Assembly (NCBI RefSeq): GCF_000150275.1
Contig: NW_002060943.1
Location: 11,222,878 to 11,286,877, forward strand
Direction of reading: 5' to 3'
Length of the DNA stretch: 64,000 nucleotides
DNA from: Trichoplax adhaerens
Lineage: Eukaryota > Placozoa > Uniplacotomia > Trichoplacea > Trichoplacidae
Below, piece by piece: positions 13,888 to 27,519 of this stretch; the first letter of the stretch is position 1, and each line of letters opens with the position of its first letter. The position numbers were made by a program, and so were the translations under genes. The notes below the pieces were generated by a model. The model was given only the letters and a program-made list of their open reading frames with translations. It was not told the DNA's origin and did not search any database.

Positions 13888-15405
13888 ATGGAAAGCGGCA
13901 ATTATAGCATGGATTATAATACAACTATTCTCCTATCAGATTTAACATCGATTCCATCATTATTATCTAATCAGAAGCAACCAATGCAAAAGCAATCACC
14001 ATTAGATTGGCGGATTATCTTTGGTGTCACTATCTTTGTAACTGCTCTAGTTGGCAATTTAATATTAATGGCACTGATACTATTTGATCGTCAACTGCGT
14101 AAATTAGAGCATGTGCCTATTGCAAGTTTATGTGTTGTCAATATCTTGACAGCTGTTATGATTATCATGCCCTTTTTTATGTTTTTAATCCATCGCAAAT
14201 GGGTACTTGGCCAAGCATGGTGCTACTTATGGAATCCTATGGGATACTTTCTACCATCGACAGGCATCTTTCATTATATGATTATTTCAATTGATCGTTA
14301 TCTACGAGTTACTCGTCCATTAGAAGTAACTAAAACAAAAACCAAGCGCCTACTGATATTGCAACTGATATTATCATGGATTATACCAGCGATTGTATCT
14401 TATTTGCCTGAGATGATATGGAGGCAATTCGATTTTACTTATTCCTATCGATGTTATTATAAATATCATAGGAACAATATGTTAATTTATAACAGTGTAG
14501 TTGTTACAGTTTTATTTGGCCTACCATTATTCGTAACAACGGCTATTTATATTAAACTAACTCGAATAGCATTAGGGCATAGTCGTACAATAAAGCTACA
14601 ACGTCTATCGATTGCATCGCAACAGTCACAAGAAAAAAGTACCAGAAAGTTACGACATCAAAGTAAAGGAGAAATTATTTTAGCATTTCTTTTATTAGCC
14701 TTTGTAATTTGCTGGCTACCAACCTTAATTTATGCTTTAGTCTCTTCCATAACTTATCCAAAAGATCCCAGTAGAAAGATACCATGGCTTTATCCAATGT
14801 TGCTTGTTATCAACTTCTGCTATCCAACTGTTAATCCTATTATGTTTGGGTTGTTATATAGACCGGTTAGAAGAGCCCTAGTGAAGCAATATTGTAAAGT
14901 TTGCCGATTTAATACATTCATGGACCGTACAACAACTATGATGAGTTCAATATCACGATCCAGTATAGCAATGAAAAATAGTAATAGCTTAAGTAACAGT
15001 CAAGATAGACGAGTATTACGTCGACTAAGATCATCTAATAGTAGTTTTAATCCATCTGATACATTAAGTAGCATTAGAGATCATAAAAGACCAAGTTCAT
15101 CTTGCAAAGATAACATTTCTTACAGCAATAAATCATCACCAGGGCCTTGTAGTCCTACAACTGCACTATATCGACCTTTTCCCAAGACAATTATTGATCA
15201 ATCTAGCATATATATCCGTGAAAATGTCGGAGAAAATGTGACTAATCGTCTACAGTATCATCAACAGAAAGCTAATCGTCAAACAAATGGGAATCACTCG
15301 TATAAAAATTCTCATTCTTCATCGACATCTTCTGGTAGCATGCAATATGTAGATATTAACGATAATATGTTCTATAATGATTATAATCAAGAAACGAATG
15401 TATGA
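13888..15405 (+). CDS. Class A (rhodopsin-like) G protein-coupled receptor, single exon
   Basis: The frame is 505 residues with seven hydrophobic segments. Landmarks: TM1 GN (residues 56-57), DRY at 136-138 after TM3, the disulfide pair Cys112 (TM3) and Cys189 (ECL2), Pro213 in TM5, CWLP at 275-278 in TM6, and NPIMF at 316-320 in TM7 in place of NPxxY. N-glycosylation sequons are at Asn5 and Asn11. A long Ser/Arg-rich cytoplasmic tail follows (about 170 residues). Oddities: the conserved TM2 Asp (2.50) appears to be Asn85, and position 3.32, counted from Cys112, is Gly119. It therefore lacks the amine-binding Asp and probably the usual sodium pocket. The ligand cannot be named; a peptide or other non-amine ligand is plausible. 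The gene is intronless, unlike its neighbours. The start is the first Met before a short glycosylated N terminus. Confidence 0.93.
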   Translation: MESGNYSMDYNTTILLSDLTSIPSLLSNQKQPMQKQSPLDWRIIFGVTIFVTALVGNLILMALILFDRQLRKLEHVPIASLCVVNILTAVMIIMPFFMFLIHRKWVLGQAWCYLWNPMGYFLPSTGIFHYMIISIDRYLRVTRPLEVTKTKTKRLLILQLILSWIIPAIVSYLPEMIWRQFDFTYSYRCYYKYHRNNMLIYNSVVVTVLFGLPLFVTTAIYIKLTRIALGHSRTIKLQRLSIASQQSQEKSTRKLRHQSKGEIILAFLLLAFVICWLPTLIYALVSSITYPKDPSRKIPWLYPMLLVINFCYPTVNPIMFGLLYRPVRRALVKQYCKVCRFNTFMDRTTTMMSSISRSSIAMKNSNSLSNSQDRRVLRRLRSSNSSFNPSDTLSSIRDHKRPSSSCKDNISYSNKSSPGPCSPTTALYRPFPKTIIDQSSIYIRENVGENVTNRLQYHQQKANRQTNGNHSYKNSHSSSTSSGSMQYVDINDNMFYNDYNQETNV

Positions 15406-18400
15406 GTATGTTTCGCCCACATTGTCCTTATAGCGCTAGAGTTGCAGAATAGTATAATTATCGCTAAATACTAGTGCTATATTACGATAATATTATATAA
15501 TTATATACTATTATTAATACTATTCTAATTACTGAGAGATTAAACTGATTTTAGCAAAAGCTATTATTTAAAGGACAAACTTAATCCGGGCATTATAGTT
15601 TATCTTCAGTACGCAATAAGTTAGCCTTTTGTGATTGATTTTAACTATTCAATCATAATTTAATAACATCACTGCCTTTAAATATCTATCTGATTCAAGT
15701 TATTTATTGCAAATGCTACTCTTAAATGTCCCATTCCATTTTAATATGATTATTGAGAGGCTTTACCAAAAAAACTACCGTTAAAAATGGAGTAAAATTT
15801 TCTTTAATTTACTCTATTGTGTTTAGCAGAACAATGGTCTATTTGTAAAGCTAATGTATATATAGTAAGATGGCTAAAATTCATTTCGTAGTATGGCAGT
15901 GTATCAAACGAATAATATAGTAGCAATGACTAATAAGTTGAAGAAAATATCAAGATAACCTGGATTGATCATTTCATTTGAGATAAATTGATATCGTTTA
16001 TTAACTTAATTACAGGTAACTTAATTCGAATGTTTCTTTTATTGATCAGTTTTTAGATTTCTATCTACTTTAATAGTTATTTGATTGCAGTATTGATTGT
16101 ATCTTCATCTGTATTCATAAGAAAGAAGCATAATAGTAAAAATTGATTGTGGGGCACCGTAAGACACTACATAGATCTATCTGCTACACCAAATTAACCC
16201 AGCTGTAAACTTTTAAATTGCCTATCTATATCTAAAGCGTATTGTTACTTTCGTAATGAAAAATCTAAATAACGTGGTCAATATCATTCACAATATCGGT
16301 TTAATTAAAAATAAAAGATCATGATTGTTTATTTACTTATTATTGTAGACATCAAAGTAAACGCCAATAGTACAATTTAATCAACCATATCACTATAATT
16401 GCCTAATGGAGTTAGCGTTATATTTCAGTTGATGTTCTCGATCATGAGAAATGTTTTCATGATCTACTTTTTAGCGATATATCATTGTTTTTATCCTCAT
16501 CTTCGATTTAACCGTAGTTATTTGTAACTAACTGACAACATTTCATTAGGTTTTATTTGTTGCCAGTTTAACCCGCATGCCATGCCGTGCGAATGAGATT
16601 TTCAGGTAATTATAATATTACTTGGCGCTACATTCAGCACACATTCATTTCTATAGCTCGTTACTCGGCTGATAGAAAAAAGAATTAATATGCTGGAATA
16701 CTCTTAGCGAAATTTCTATTATTGCTTACTTACAGTTATAACCTCAACAAACTAACTCTTTCCTTTTCACTATGTGATAATTTATTTCCGTACTCCCATT
16801 ACAATTAAAGTCATGTTAATCAAGTTATTCACTTACTAAAATTATCCAGTCTTATAATTAGTAAAATCTAATACTGATACTTTAACGTTATACTATCGCT
16901 GTTTGCTGCAACCAAGAATTTTGGTACAAGAAAGACATCATTGTTACCAAGGGAGAGATCTCTTTCTGGTAGGCCACATTGTAATCAAGCAAAATCTTGA
17001 TTGAATTTTCTCACTAAATTTTATGTCGTAATTACTGACCAATGTTGATATTATTATTGTAGTTTAAATATTTCTTGAAATATCACTCTACAATGGTTTT
17101 AATTTATCAATAGTAGGAGGAACACTAGCCATAACATGAATAATAATTAATAATCGATTAATATAAAAAATGTAATTATTTATTTAATCAATTTAGTTTA
17201 ATCATGTTGGAATTAATTGCACCACACCGTCACCTACAGAATAATATCACCTATGTCCATTGTGTATGTATATTAAATATTGTTTTTAAATATAAATGTC
17301 AGGGTGATACTGGTAGTTATAAGTTTTTCGTTGCAGAAATTGTGGTTAGCTACAAGATAACTCCTACTTTACGCTATAATACAGTACATGAGGATAGGTT
17401 GCGATTTTGGTTATATACCGCACATATGCCGGTAGATTATTCTCAGCTACTGACTTATGTAAGGCAGAATTGATCTACGCAGGATGACTATCTCTTTGTA
17501 TATTCTACTAATGTTACCTTGAAAATCTGCATCTCTTACTTTCCTTTTTCTCTCCAGATGGATTATCTTTATAGCCTAATAAACTGTCACTTTAAAGATT
17601 TTTGTCCAAAACTTCATTCCGTTATCTCCCAAAATTAATTCTTTAGAGGGCAAAGAACCGGAAGTAGTCTATTAAGTTGAATAACTATCTAGCGGCACCG
17701 GCCGCTATCGGCATCTATTTCTCTCAATAGTTTTGTTCAAATACCATTCTAGCTAAGGAATTCCCCTTTAAAATATTTTTTAGTAATTCCTGATAGTTGT
17801 TGCTACTGTGTCGCCATATTATTACAAAAGTAATTGTACTCTACGCCAAAGTAATAGGACAGATTGCACATAAACAAATGGCTGAATCATGGACTGAATA
17901 ACGCATTCATTTGAGCATATACTAAAGTAGCAGTAATGCTTACCATAGAGAAGTGAAGTATCGAGAAAGTATATACCTAGCGCATACTGTGGCATAGAAT
18001 CATTATTAGTTGAATAAATAGTAGCTATGAACTTGACAAGAAAATTTGTGATGTTGCGTTGTTAAAAGGCAGTACATTAATCAAAGCTTTATATGTCATA
18101 GGTTAGTGATGTTTACTATATTTATTCTAATGTCAAGTATCATTCTTATATCATGTTAGCCTATCCACATACATCTAACTCATTTGGGCATCTTAAATTC
18201 GACATAAAATATATCTTCGTAAAGAGTAGATGATTTCCAGTCATTTTTATTAATTCTGACCTCGGTCGTGTGTAAATTCTTATTAATTAGTAAATCTGTA
18301 TGTTGTTATTTTCTCCACTCTTCTCGTAATAAAATTTTTTTTACCTCTAAATACGTTATAATTTACTGGCTATGTAGCCTGTATAATTACACACAGAATC

Positions 18401-21400
18401 CAATACGATAGCTGTACTTTATCACTTTACTTGCAGATTCCATATTACAATTATCAAGTCTTAAATTACCATTACATTGAGTCATTGAGGTGATGAGTGC
18501 ATCATTTACCTTATACATACGATGTGCAAAATAGAGGTTCATGGAGATTTGAAATGTGCAGTATCGTAAAATAAGTAACTACAACTAGCTACAGGCAAAA
18601 TTAGGTGATTACAATATCAAATATTAAACTGTCATTCAGATTTCTTTAAAAATGTTATTCTAACTAGGCCCTTACATGACAGCTAGGCACCTTTCAATAT
18701 TTATTATTTTAAAAAACTATTCGATATTAGAATATCCGTAATCATACCGATTAAAATATCTAGATAGAATACGAGTATATATATATATCTGAGCTCAAAG
18801 AAAGAATAAATAAATAAAGATTTCTGATTGCTATCTTACATCACTGGTTCATGTAAACATATCGATTCGAATGTTTTAGAATGCTACGTACTCTCCTGCA
18901 ATTATTACCTTTAAAACTGTTATTTATGATGCTATGATCACTTAATGGTTATGAAATAGATGGTTTGATAAGATCATTTGTTTTCGATTAATGCAAACTA
19001 AACAAATATGAAAGGAAATTTAAATCCAGTTTATATAATAGCACTAGCATTGGACACCATCCTCAGAGATTCAAGTAGTTAGGTTATTTATATTAACTAA
19101 TACTCGCATAATGACATGTAGTAAAGACCACGTACAATTAGAAATAGTCTGTGAGACTTAAATTGGTTTTACTTAGTTGAGACTAATATCAACGATCTGA
19201 TTGTAATGTCTAGATTACGAATACCACTTTCTTCTAGACTATTTTTTCTCACCAAAAATTAACACGTACTATACTGTACTATTAACGATACCTTAGCTGA
19301 CTACTAAATCTTAACCTTATAGAGAGGTAGTAATATATAATAGAAATTTTAAAAATTAAATGATATTTAGCGTTTTCATTCGTTAGCACAATTAATACGA
19401 TTGAAATATAGGGAGAGATACTTTCCCTTTCAGTTATTTAAAATATTTTGTATAATCGCAGCATCGTAATATGGGAAATTAAAGCAGCTGAGGAACTAGT
19501 TTTAAAAAGAATTTTGAAACATAGGATTGCAATGCTAAAATCAACCAATTATCAAAGCTTTAATCTTAAAAGTGCACATAATGATTCTTCAAATAGCTCG
19601 AAGACAAGAATACCTTATCTAAATACCTCCACAAAACAAAAACTTCTTTCCCCCTCCAGCCTACACTACTCTAATTGTAGGAATATTATGTTGGCTTTAG
19701 GATATAATTTATTATAACTAATTCTATGCTGTTATTAGTAGTTATATACAGTATATCTTTAACAATGCCTCCCTAACAATTTCTCTCATAAATCTAGCTA
19801 TCTCTAGTCATTGTTATATCTTTCATGCAATGTGATAAGAAATCATTGACTTTTAAAAGCGAGCCCACTTTCTTAAAATATGAATACCCAATCACAATAA
19901 AGTTATGACATTCTATTGATTTTTCTAATTCCTTTAAACTTATATTTCTCATTACAATAACATTACCCAATACCGTTTTCTGCTTAAATAAACTAAGAGC
20001 TATTCTAGACTCTACGCAATTTGTTGCAGAGAGGGTGGGTAGAAATAAACTTTCGTTACAGAAGATTATGATAGTCTAAATCTTTGTATCCTGCTGTTAA
20101 AGTACCGTAATAATGATGAATCCTATCAGGAGGTAAATCTGATATTAGTGATATACAGACGTTGTAGTTACCCTAATGCAGCTGAGTTTATCAATAAGTA
20201 ATTAGATTAATTTTAGATGCATTATCTCTTTGCACTGACAGGTAAACTAATGATAGCAAGATTACAGGTATTGCTGTGATATTATAACAAATGATCTAAT
20301 TACAATAAATGAAAACAAAATTATATAAGATTTTAATACCTATACGATCTTTTCAGTCGAGATGGTATCGCAGTTCCATTTAAGACAACAGATGTATGCA
20401 ATATTATTTACCAGACTTCAAAATCAACCAGGATTCTTTCAGGTTGTTAACTTTCTGTTTAAGAATAAAGTTTCTAACATAGAAACTTATAGCTAACTCA
20501 ATCGTTATAGTAATAGTTGAGAACGGAGACTTTCTAAAATGATTTGGTGAAAAAATGGCTAATGCCAGGCAATAACAGCAAATAGATTCCTTTATTAATT
20601 ACGTTTTGTAGACATTATGAATATACTTTACAAAACAGAATTAAAAATTCTCCATAATTATGTAGTCAAAACTTCTCAGAATATGTTATAATCTTAATTA
20701 CGGCACCTTATCAGTGATTCATATAACGAATATAAAATAACAAACTAACTTTACTACATTTAGGATACTAAGCTACTAATGATGAAAGATACTACATATG
20801 TGAGGGTTGCATCTCCTTCTCTAAAGTTTACGTACGTCTTCGTTAATTATCAGTACGATCAATAAAAAAATAAGCAAAAAATCTCTAATTATTGTTTTGC
20901 TATACGTAAGTGGTTGAGCAGTTTATAGTTATGGCACTTAGATATAATTTCTCATTATTTCTATTAAATTGATCTTTATGATTTATACCGATTATTATGT
21001 AAGTATGTTTGCATCTTTAATTTATTTGGCATATTCATAGTTTATTTGCGTTTAGTAGGTAAAAAATAATAAGTATTCATTTTTGGCATAGTTTACAGAC
21101 CTTACGTTACACCTAGAAAAATGTGTTTTCAATATATCCGTATAATTTATTTCTAGAAACTATTCTAATTAATTATCATATAAGGACATATTTGTTACTG
21201 TTTTACGAACGTTTATTCTAATATTTTGATTTATACTTCTTGACATTCTTGAATAATTACTCTAGGAATATGCTCGTATGTTCCTGTGATAAGTAAATGT
21301 TTTTTGAATATTCATAACTTGTCGGCTTTGGTTATTGCTTTAGTGTAATAATTAAATTCTACCATAAAGAAGACGCTTTTCACTTACTTCTATGGATTCA

Positions 21401-24400
21401 GTATGACCACTATCATTTCATTTTCTCAAACGAAAATTCAGAAACGAACAGCAATAGCCGACAAGAGATTGATTAAGTAATTACATGGACAGTTTTATCA
21501 ATATTTAATTGTGGACTTCATATAGAAAGCGACATATTTAATAATTATATTAGTAGACACTTCATTAAATAGCTCTTCTTTCGTAAGATCTGTAACGTAA
21601 TTCTTAAATTTGGCAGTCTATTCGTGGTAAAGCTTACCAGTGCACAAGTATTATCTTACAATTCAAGAATGATCCCTGATCTATAATGTTATATTTAATG
21701 CTTTGCATCACGTCGCTGCATTTATTTAATTAAAGTCACTAATCAGACTATAGCGATTGCCAATACGGTACATAAAGAATGAAATAAATAATTAAATATT
21801 TCACCCTGACTAACAATGAGTATTTGCGAAAATATTTCTAATTAATCAATATTCGTGTTTGTAAAAGCCTAATGTTTCATTTTCTATTCTAAATGATCGT
21901 ATGTATTGAAATGTTAGCGTAAATAGTAATGTAATTTGGTTAACAGATTAAAAATGGCCTCACTAAGTCATGGAATGATCTTAAGAAACAAAATAAATAT
22001 CCACTTATTCGACTTATACATTTTAGATACCTTCTTATTACATTGGTAGAAGGTACAAGTTAATAATTGTATTTCAGTAAGTTGTGAATATTTATTAATT
22101 ACTTTCCATAGTAGACAAAAGATTACATCTTACTATGTTAACTAATTTAATGTTATATCGAATTTTTACTATCTATGCCTTTATCATCTCACAAACCGGG
22201 ATAGTATTTACAACTCTATTTTCAATAAGGGAAACTGTTTGCTTAGCGCTACTTTCTCTAAGGTTACCTAATAGTGAAAATAGCGATGAGTTAAGAATAG
22301 CAATAAAATTTTGAATTATGTAATAGTACCTATATCATATAAATGATTATAAGTAATATATCTTATTGATAATCGGTTTCTCTTCAGGTATGTATGATAA
22401 CAGGGATTGAACTATCTCTACAATACGAAGTTCTATTATAAGAGTATAGGTAAAGGACGATTAAATGTTGCCCTTTAGCTAAGACCAAAGTTAAGGGTAT
22501 GATAAATAATAGAAAGGCCTTTGTGAGAAAGTATTGGCTGCCTATGCAATTATACAACGAAATTAGAAATATTTATATTTTATCTTGTATAATGGATAGT
22601 AAAGAGTAATCAATCGAATTGTTCGTTCAAAGTATGATTCAAAGAGCTGTAAAAAGTTATAGAGAAATAGCAATTAACTCTATCTTGAAAACAAGTTAGA
22701 AACAGAAGAAATTGTTCAATTAACTACCATACAGATGTCAATTGTGAATCTACCTTGAAATAGAAAAGGTGTTATGATAATTATCAGTACCAGGATAATA
22801 TCCTGGCCAATATGAATGGTAGTAAATTTTTTCTAAATTGCTCAAATTGTATTGTCTATCAATGCGTCAATAACTGTTTGCCATTATTACAGCTTTTCTC
22901 TTATATTCTATGTCGATAATAATGAGCATTGTCCATATTTTTTTTATTTTCGTTGTATGTCTAGTTGTAAAAACCTATCCTAAGGAAGGCTACTGTTGTA
23001 TTTGAAAATAAGTCATCAATCGATATTGAAAATTATGTTTATGATTTTTATGGTTTGGACATCAATAGCCTTATGTCAGGATATTCATTAGCATAAAAAT
23101 AAATGAATTAAATATTGAACCTACTACGAAATAGGGATAGACTATAAACAATAACCAACGATATAAGTCTTAACTCAATTCATTAGCTTAAAAAAACAAA
23201 AGATTGCCATCCAATTTTTAACCTCCAATATCTATCACGTTTACTAATAAAGAGTTATTGTTTGTGATGGTTGTTAGGGCGATATTAATTGATTTCCTTC
23301 TCCTTGCAATTTTTCATTTTTTCTCTTTCGGTAAGTTGAACTCTTTATCTATCGATAAAAACTACGTAGCGTAAAAGTTAGTGGAAATATCGAGTAAAAA
23401 TCTTCGAGAAAGACTATCAAAGCTGGTTAACGTACGAGTATAAAATTTTTTAACTAGAAATTCTATTTTGACTCTTCGTATGTTATTCAAATAGAACGAT
23501 CCAAGATCGGAAAATCTAAATTTATACCAAAAAATCAATTCTCAACTTATTTTAATCAAATTAAAGAAGGCAAACATTTTTGACGATAACTGGCGGCTCT
23601 ATATTACAAAATTTTATAGGAATCTTATTAATCGATGGATAATTTGAGCGCATTTCTTGTTAAAGTTATAATATAGTCACTATTCTATCAACGGAAAAAG
23701 TAGCCAAGAAATATCCTTGCAAGAAGAATTTGCTTTAAACTCCGTGAAAAAGTTTCAAGTTTAGGTTTAGCTTATATCTTAAAGTAAGTATTATCCACTG
23801 TAGTATTTCTTTGAGGTATAACCTTACAAGGGAATAAATTTTTATAAATTTACTACTCTAATCGAGTTTCTTAAATCTATCATTTAAATCAGTCGATAAA
23901 GAGTTCAATATTACATTGTACTAAAAGTAAATAGAATAAGATTTACGCGTACTCTAGTAACTTTGACTGAACAAATTTATTCCAAGATTTAAAGTATAGA
24001 TTTTAGCACTATTGAGCGCTGTCTATCCAGATTTACCTATCGTATATATGTAAAGGGTAATTAATAATTATATAATTGTTTTCGCTTGGTTTGATTTTAT
24101 AAAGTCTTCAAATGTGTTCACTTTATATTGTTTCGATACACCTTGTCTATTAAGTTAGTGATTCTTAGAGTAAAACTGTCAGAATTATCGCAGCACCTTC
24201 CACTTTAATTTGTTGAAAATGTTATGAGTTTTAAACGTGTATACCGGTAATAATCTACGCCAGTTTTACTAAACTACGAAGTTAGTAAGCGAAAGTGTTT
24301 GACTTATAAAGGCACCTTTATGATTAACCAATGCACTCTATGTTATTATAGTCTAAACTATCCAGTTCGACCCCTTTCTATATTTAATATAGTTAATAAA

Positions 24401-24570
24401 TAAATCAACATATTATAGCCATAGATAGTGTTTACTTTGATTAGTAAATTCATTCTAATGTAATCTTTTCTATATCGTAATCGTTNNNNNNNNNNNNNNN
24501 NNNNNNNNNNNNNNNNNNNNNNNNNNNNNNNNNNNTGCATCGTTATTTTTAGAGATTAGTCGTTGCTTCC
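15406..24570. other. 9-kb AT-rich stretch without a supported gene
   Basis: This holds the 3' flank of the GPCR and then mostly AT-rich sequence. Frames at 17204-17473 and 19448-19717 are open for 89 codons each but resemble no family I know and lack clear gene context. A 17-base perfect palindrome (CCAGGATAATATCCTGG) lies near 22790. The 50-N gap lies at the right end, directly before the next gene's first exon. Confidence 0.45.
24486..24535. other. Assembly gap (50 N)
   Basis: A run of exactly 50 N, possibly a placeholder of unknown true size. It lies 36 bp before the proposed first exon of the TMEM272-like gene, so the promoter and 5' UTR of that gene may be missing or misjoined. Confidence 0.99.
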
Positions 24571-27519
24571 ATGTCTACTGAAGGAGTCGACCCCCGATTA
24601 TCCAGGTTTGTAATCTTTTATCAATGTTATACCGTTAACATTTTGCGACTAAAAGTTGATCTAAATATCGCAAATATTAAATAATTTCTTTCGTTAATAC
24701 AAGTAATTCATCACCTTTTTAGTGAAAATTTTAAGCTCGATCTTATAAATAAATATCTAATCGTCATAAAGTAAAAGTGAACGAAAGATCTTTAATAGTT
24801 TATGAAGCGACCATTCACTGTGAATTTTTCGTTTAAAAAATTAACATTTTTAGCTGAGGACATTAAAAGTTTCAAACGATTATAATAGTAATTTATAACT
24901 GTAATTTTTGCAAGAAATAATGGCACAATGAGTAGTTCGACATGACCATTTAATGAAATTTATGAGAAAGCACACCTTCGGAACAAGATTCATTTTACAG
25001 TTCATGATATTAAGTTTCATAGTTATAAATGTACCCTATCATAGCTTTTCCGTATTCCATCTATCCTTTTTTTGATGATAGAAATAAACACAACTATACT
25101 CTAATTTATGCTATATTTTACAAAATGAAACATCAGTCGTCACGTCACGTCTTTGTCCAAACAGTTCATTACATATTTATTATTATTATAATTGCATACT
25201 TGAGGTTAGCTTAATACGCAAAAATACCTTTAATATATTTGTTAGTTGATGTACAATCCCTAATACTATCGATTTATTGATCCATGTTAGGTTTAGCTAT
25301 TAGCAAATCATATTGTAAAATACCGTAAAATTAGTATAAAAACAAGTCTATTTACAAAATGGGATAATGACATAGAAATATTATCAGGGTGGATCCCTAT
25401 GACGAGATAAATCTCGTACGATCTAAAGTAGTATAGCCAATTTTACAGGATCTAAAGCGATTGGTTAAATTTGTAGTAAGGAAAGTAGTATGCGTGGATA
25501 TTACGCATAAAATACATTTGAAGACGTATATTGGCACAATACTTGGTGCAGTTACCAAATTACCTTCATACACAGATGATTAGTTCTTTTAGCTACTATG
25601 TCCGGATGAGGTGAAGTCGTCGATAATAGAATATTTTACTTGGATAATTATTTATTGCTTGATTATACCTTGACTTAGCTACACGTATTAGTGGTTTTAA
25701 GATTCGATTATAGTATAGAACATGACTGGACTAACATAACATACAGTACCTAAATATTACCGAAGTAATTCAACTGATATTTAATCAGGAATATAGTATT
25801 CACTGGATATTAGTGCCCTGTATCATATAACTATTTTACTTATACGTGCATATAATAAAATTTTGCAATATTTCGAATCACTGCTGACAGCGAGAATTAA
25901 ATTTGCTTTAGTGTAAACAGGCTAAATGATCAATCGCATAAACCAGGATATCAAACCGTTACTCGTGACTCTAGCTCAAGTACAGTCTGTAATCTTACAG
26001 TATCACCTAATCACCTTAATCGTCTTACACTGCCAAAACTTCAAAGATCATTCCATGAAAATTCAACTACAACTACAGGTAGCTAAATTCGTTAAAATAT
26101 TTGAACATGAGGTATAGCATATTGGATTTACGCAATAGTAATATTATATACTGTATATACTACTATAACATATAAATCATCCGCAATTTAAAACTATTTA
26201 TTCACTTTTTTGATCATAGGTATTAAGAAATCAAAATTTGAAAAGAAAAAACCAAAACCTCTTCACATTTCAGCTAATCAATATTTAAAGCCAACGAATG
26301 GTGTTGATTATTTGCGCTATTATCGCCGAGCGAGTCAACAGTTAAATAATCAGTATTCTATAGAATTCTTGGAAGATAATTATGAACCACCAGCATCGGA
26401 AAATTATTTTAGTTGTAAAGATACAATTAGTAAGTTAAATAAATTAATTGATCGGCGTAAAACAATTCATGGCACGATAGACTGTATATTGCAAGGCATT
26501 GCATGGTGTGGTATATTGTATAGATCTTACATGGATTTGTAGTATATTATTACTGTACTGTAAATTTAATTTTTATTTTGATGAATGATACATAAGTAAG
26601 TATTCCTGCAAATCGTTGGTAAAATAAGGTATAGGGTTTGATATAATTTGCTTTAGTTATTTCGCCTACAATACAGTAACATTCTCCTATCTTATGACTA
26701 TTTTATTGTACGGTTATTATATATGAAATAAATCATCCATCACCGGCAAGTTTTTCGAGCCTTGTAATAGTGCAGTTAATTAGATACCTGTACTTGTCCA
26801 AAAACTCAGTTACTATTATCTATTAATGTAAATTTTAAAATCATTTATCGATATTAGCCTTATTAAGATTTAACAACTTTGTCTGATTAATTATCTACCT
26901 TATCCTTATATTATTTAGTTGTTTCAGGGATCGTATTATTACTTATGTTCTATATTGGTTTAGGAATTATTGGTAAGGCTACCATAAAATCTATAATTTA
27001 AAGAAATAAATTATCGGTTAAGTTACGGTTCTCCAATGTTTTAGGATCGTACAAATTTTTATAATCTTTCTATCCTAAATTACAGTATATAAGTTAATTA
27101 AAGGATAAATTGATATAAACGGAGTATTAATTTTTTTTCTAGGAACCTTCACTTTGGTTGCCAATGACTGCCCTATCAGTATTTATATACCAATCTATTT
27201 ATTAGGTCTGTGTTTGCTATCCATATTGCAAACAATACAATGCACGCAGAGCAAAAGTAGTACTTTTCGACGCCATTCCTTACGGTGTTTTTTTGCCTTA
27301 ATATTTATTTGGTCCATATGTGGTAGCTCCTATGTATTTTCCGTGTATTTACCTGATTTCGAAGATCGAGGTCTATCTAATCGTTATTGTCGTCGTTTGG
27401 TGTATTTAGTTGCATTTTTTACATCTATTGCTTATCTTGTTATTTATACTTTTATGTCACTATATTACCTCAATCGATTTCTGCGTCATATTAAACGCCC
27501 CTCTGAAGTTGATTTATGA
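24571..27519 (+). CDS. TMEM272-like four-pass membrane protein (5 exons)
   Basis: Exons: 24571-24605, 25912 (or 25921)-26078, 26220-26510, 26928-26972, 27143-27519; 304 (or 301) residues. The N-terminal half is hydrophilic and Ser/Lys-rich. It is followed by four hydrophobic segments at about 154-180, 190-213, 225-245 and 262-283. Between TM1 and TM2 lies NDCP followed by IPIYLLG. TM3 ends in a W-x-x-C-G block before a YLPDFE loop and a YC pair before TM4. This pattern is that of the TMEM272-like family found across animals, whose function is not known. Junction phases 2-1-1-1 all agree. Two acceptors (after 25911 or after 25920) both keep the frame, so exon 2's left end is uncertain by three codons. 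The first exon is short and rests on an ATG plus a matching donor. AATAAA at 27572 is a likely poly(A) signal. Confidence 0.82.

Noticed and set aside
17204-17473. 89-codon plus-strand frame
   Set aside because: No family resemblance, no upstream exon or promoter sign. Possibly chance; kept only as part of the intergenic entry.
26210-26542. Reading this block as a separate 110-codon gene
   Set aside because: It has no ATG. It is exon 3 of the TMEM272-like gene, bounded by an acceptor at 26219 and a donor at 26511; past the donor the frame leaves the conserved protein.
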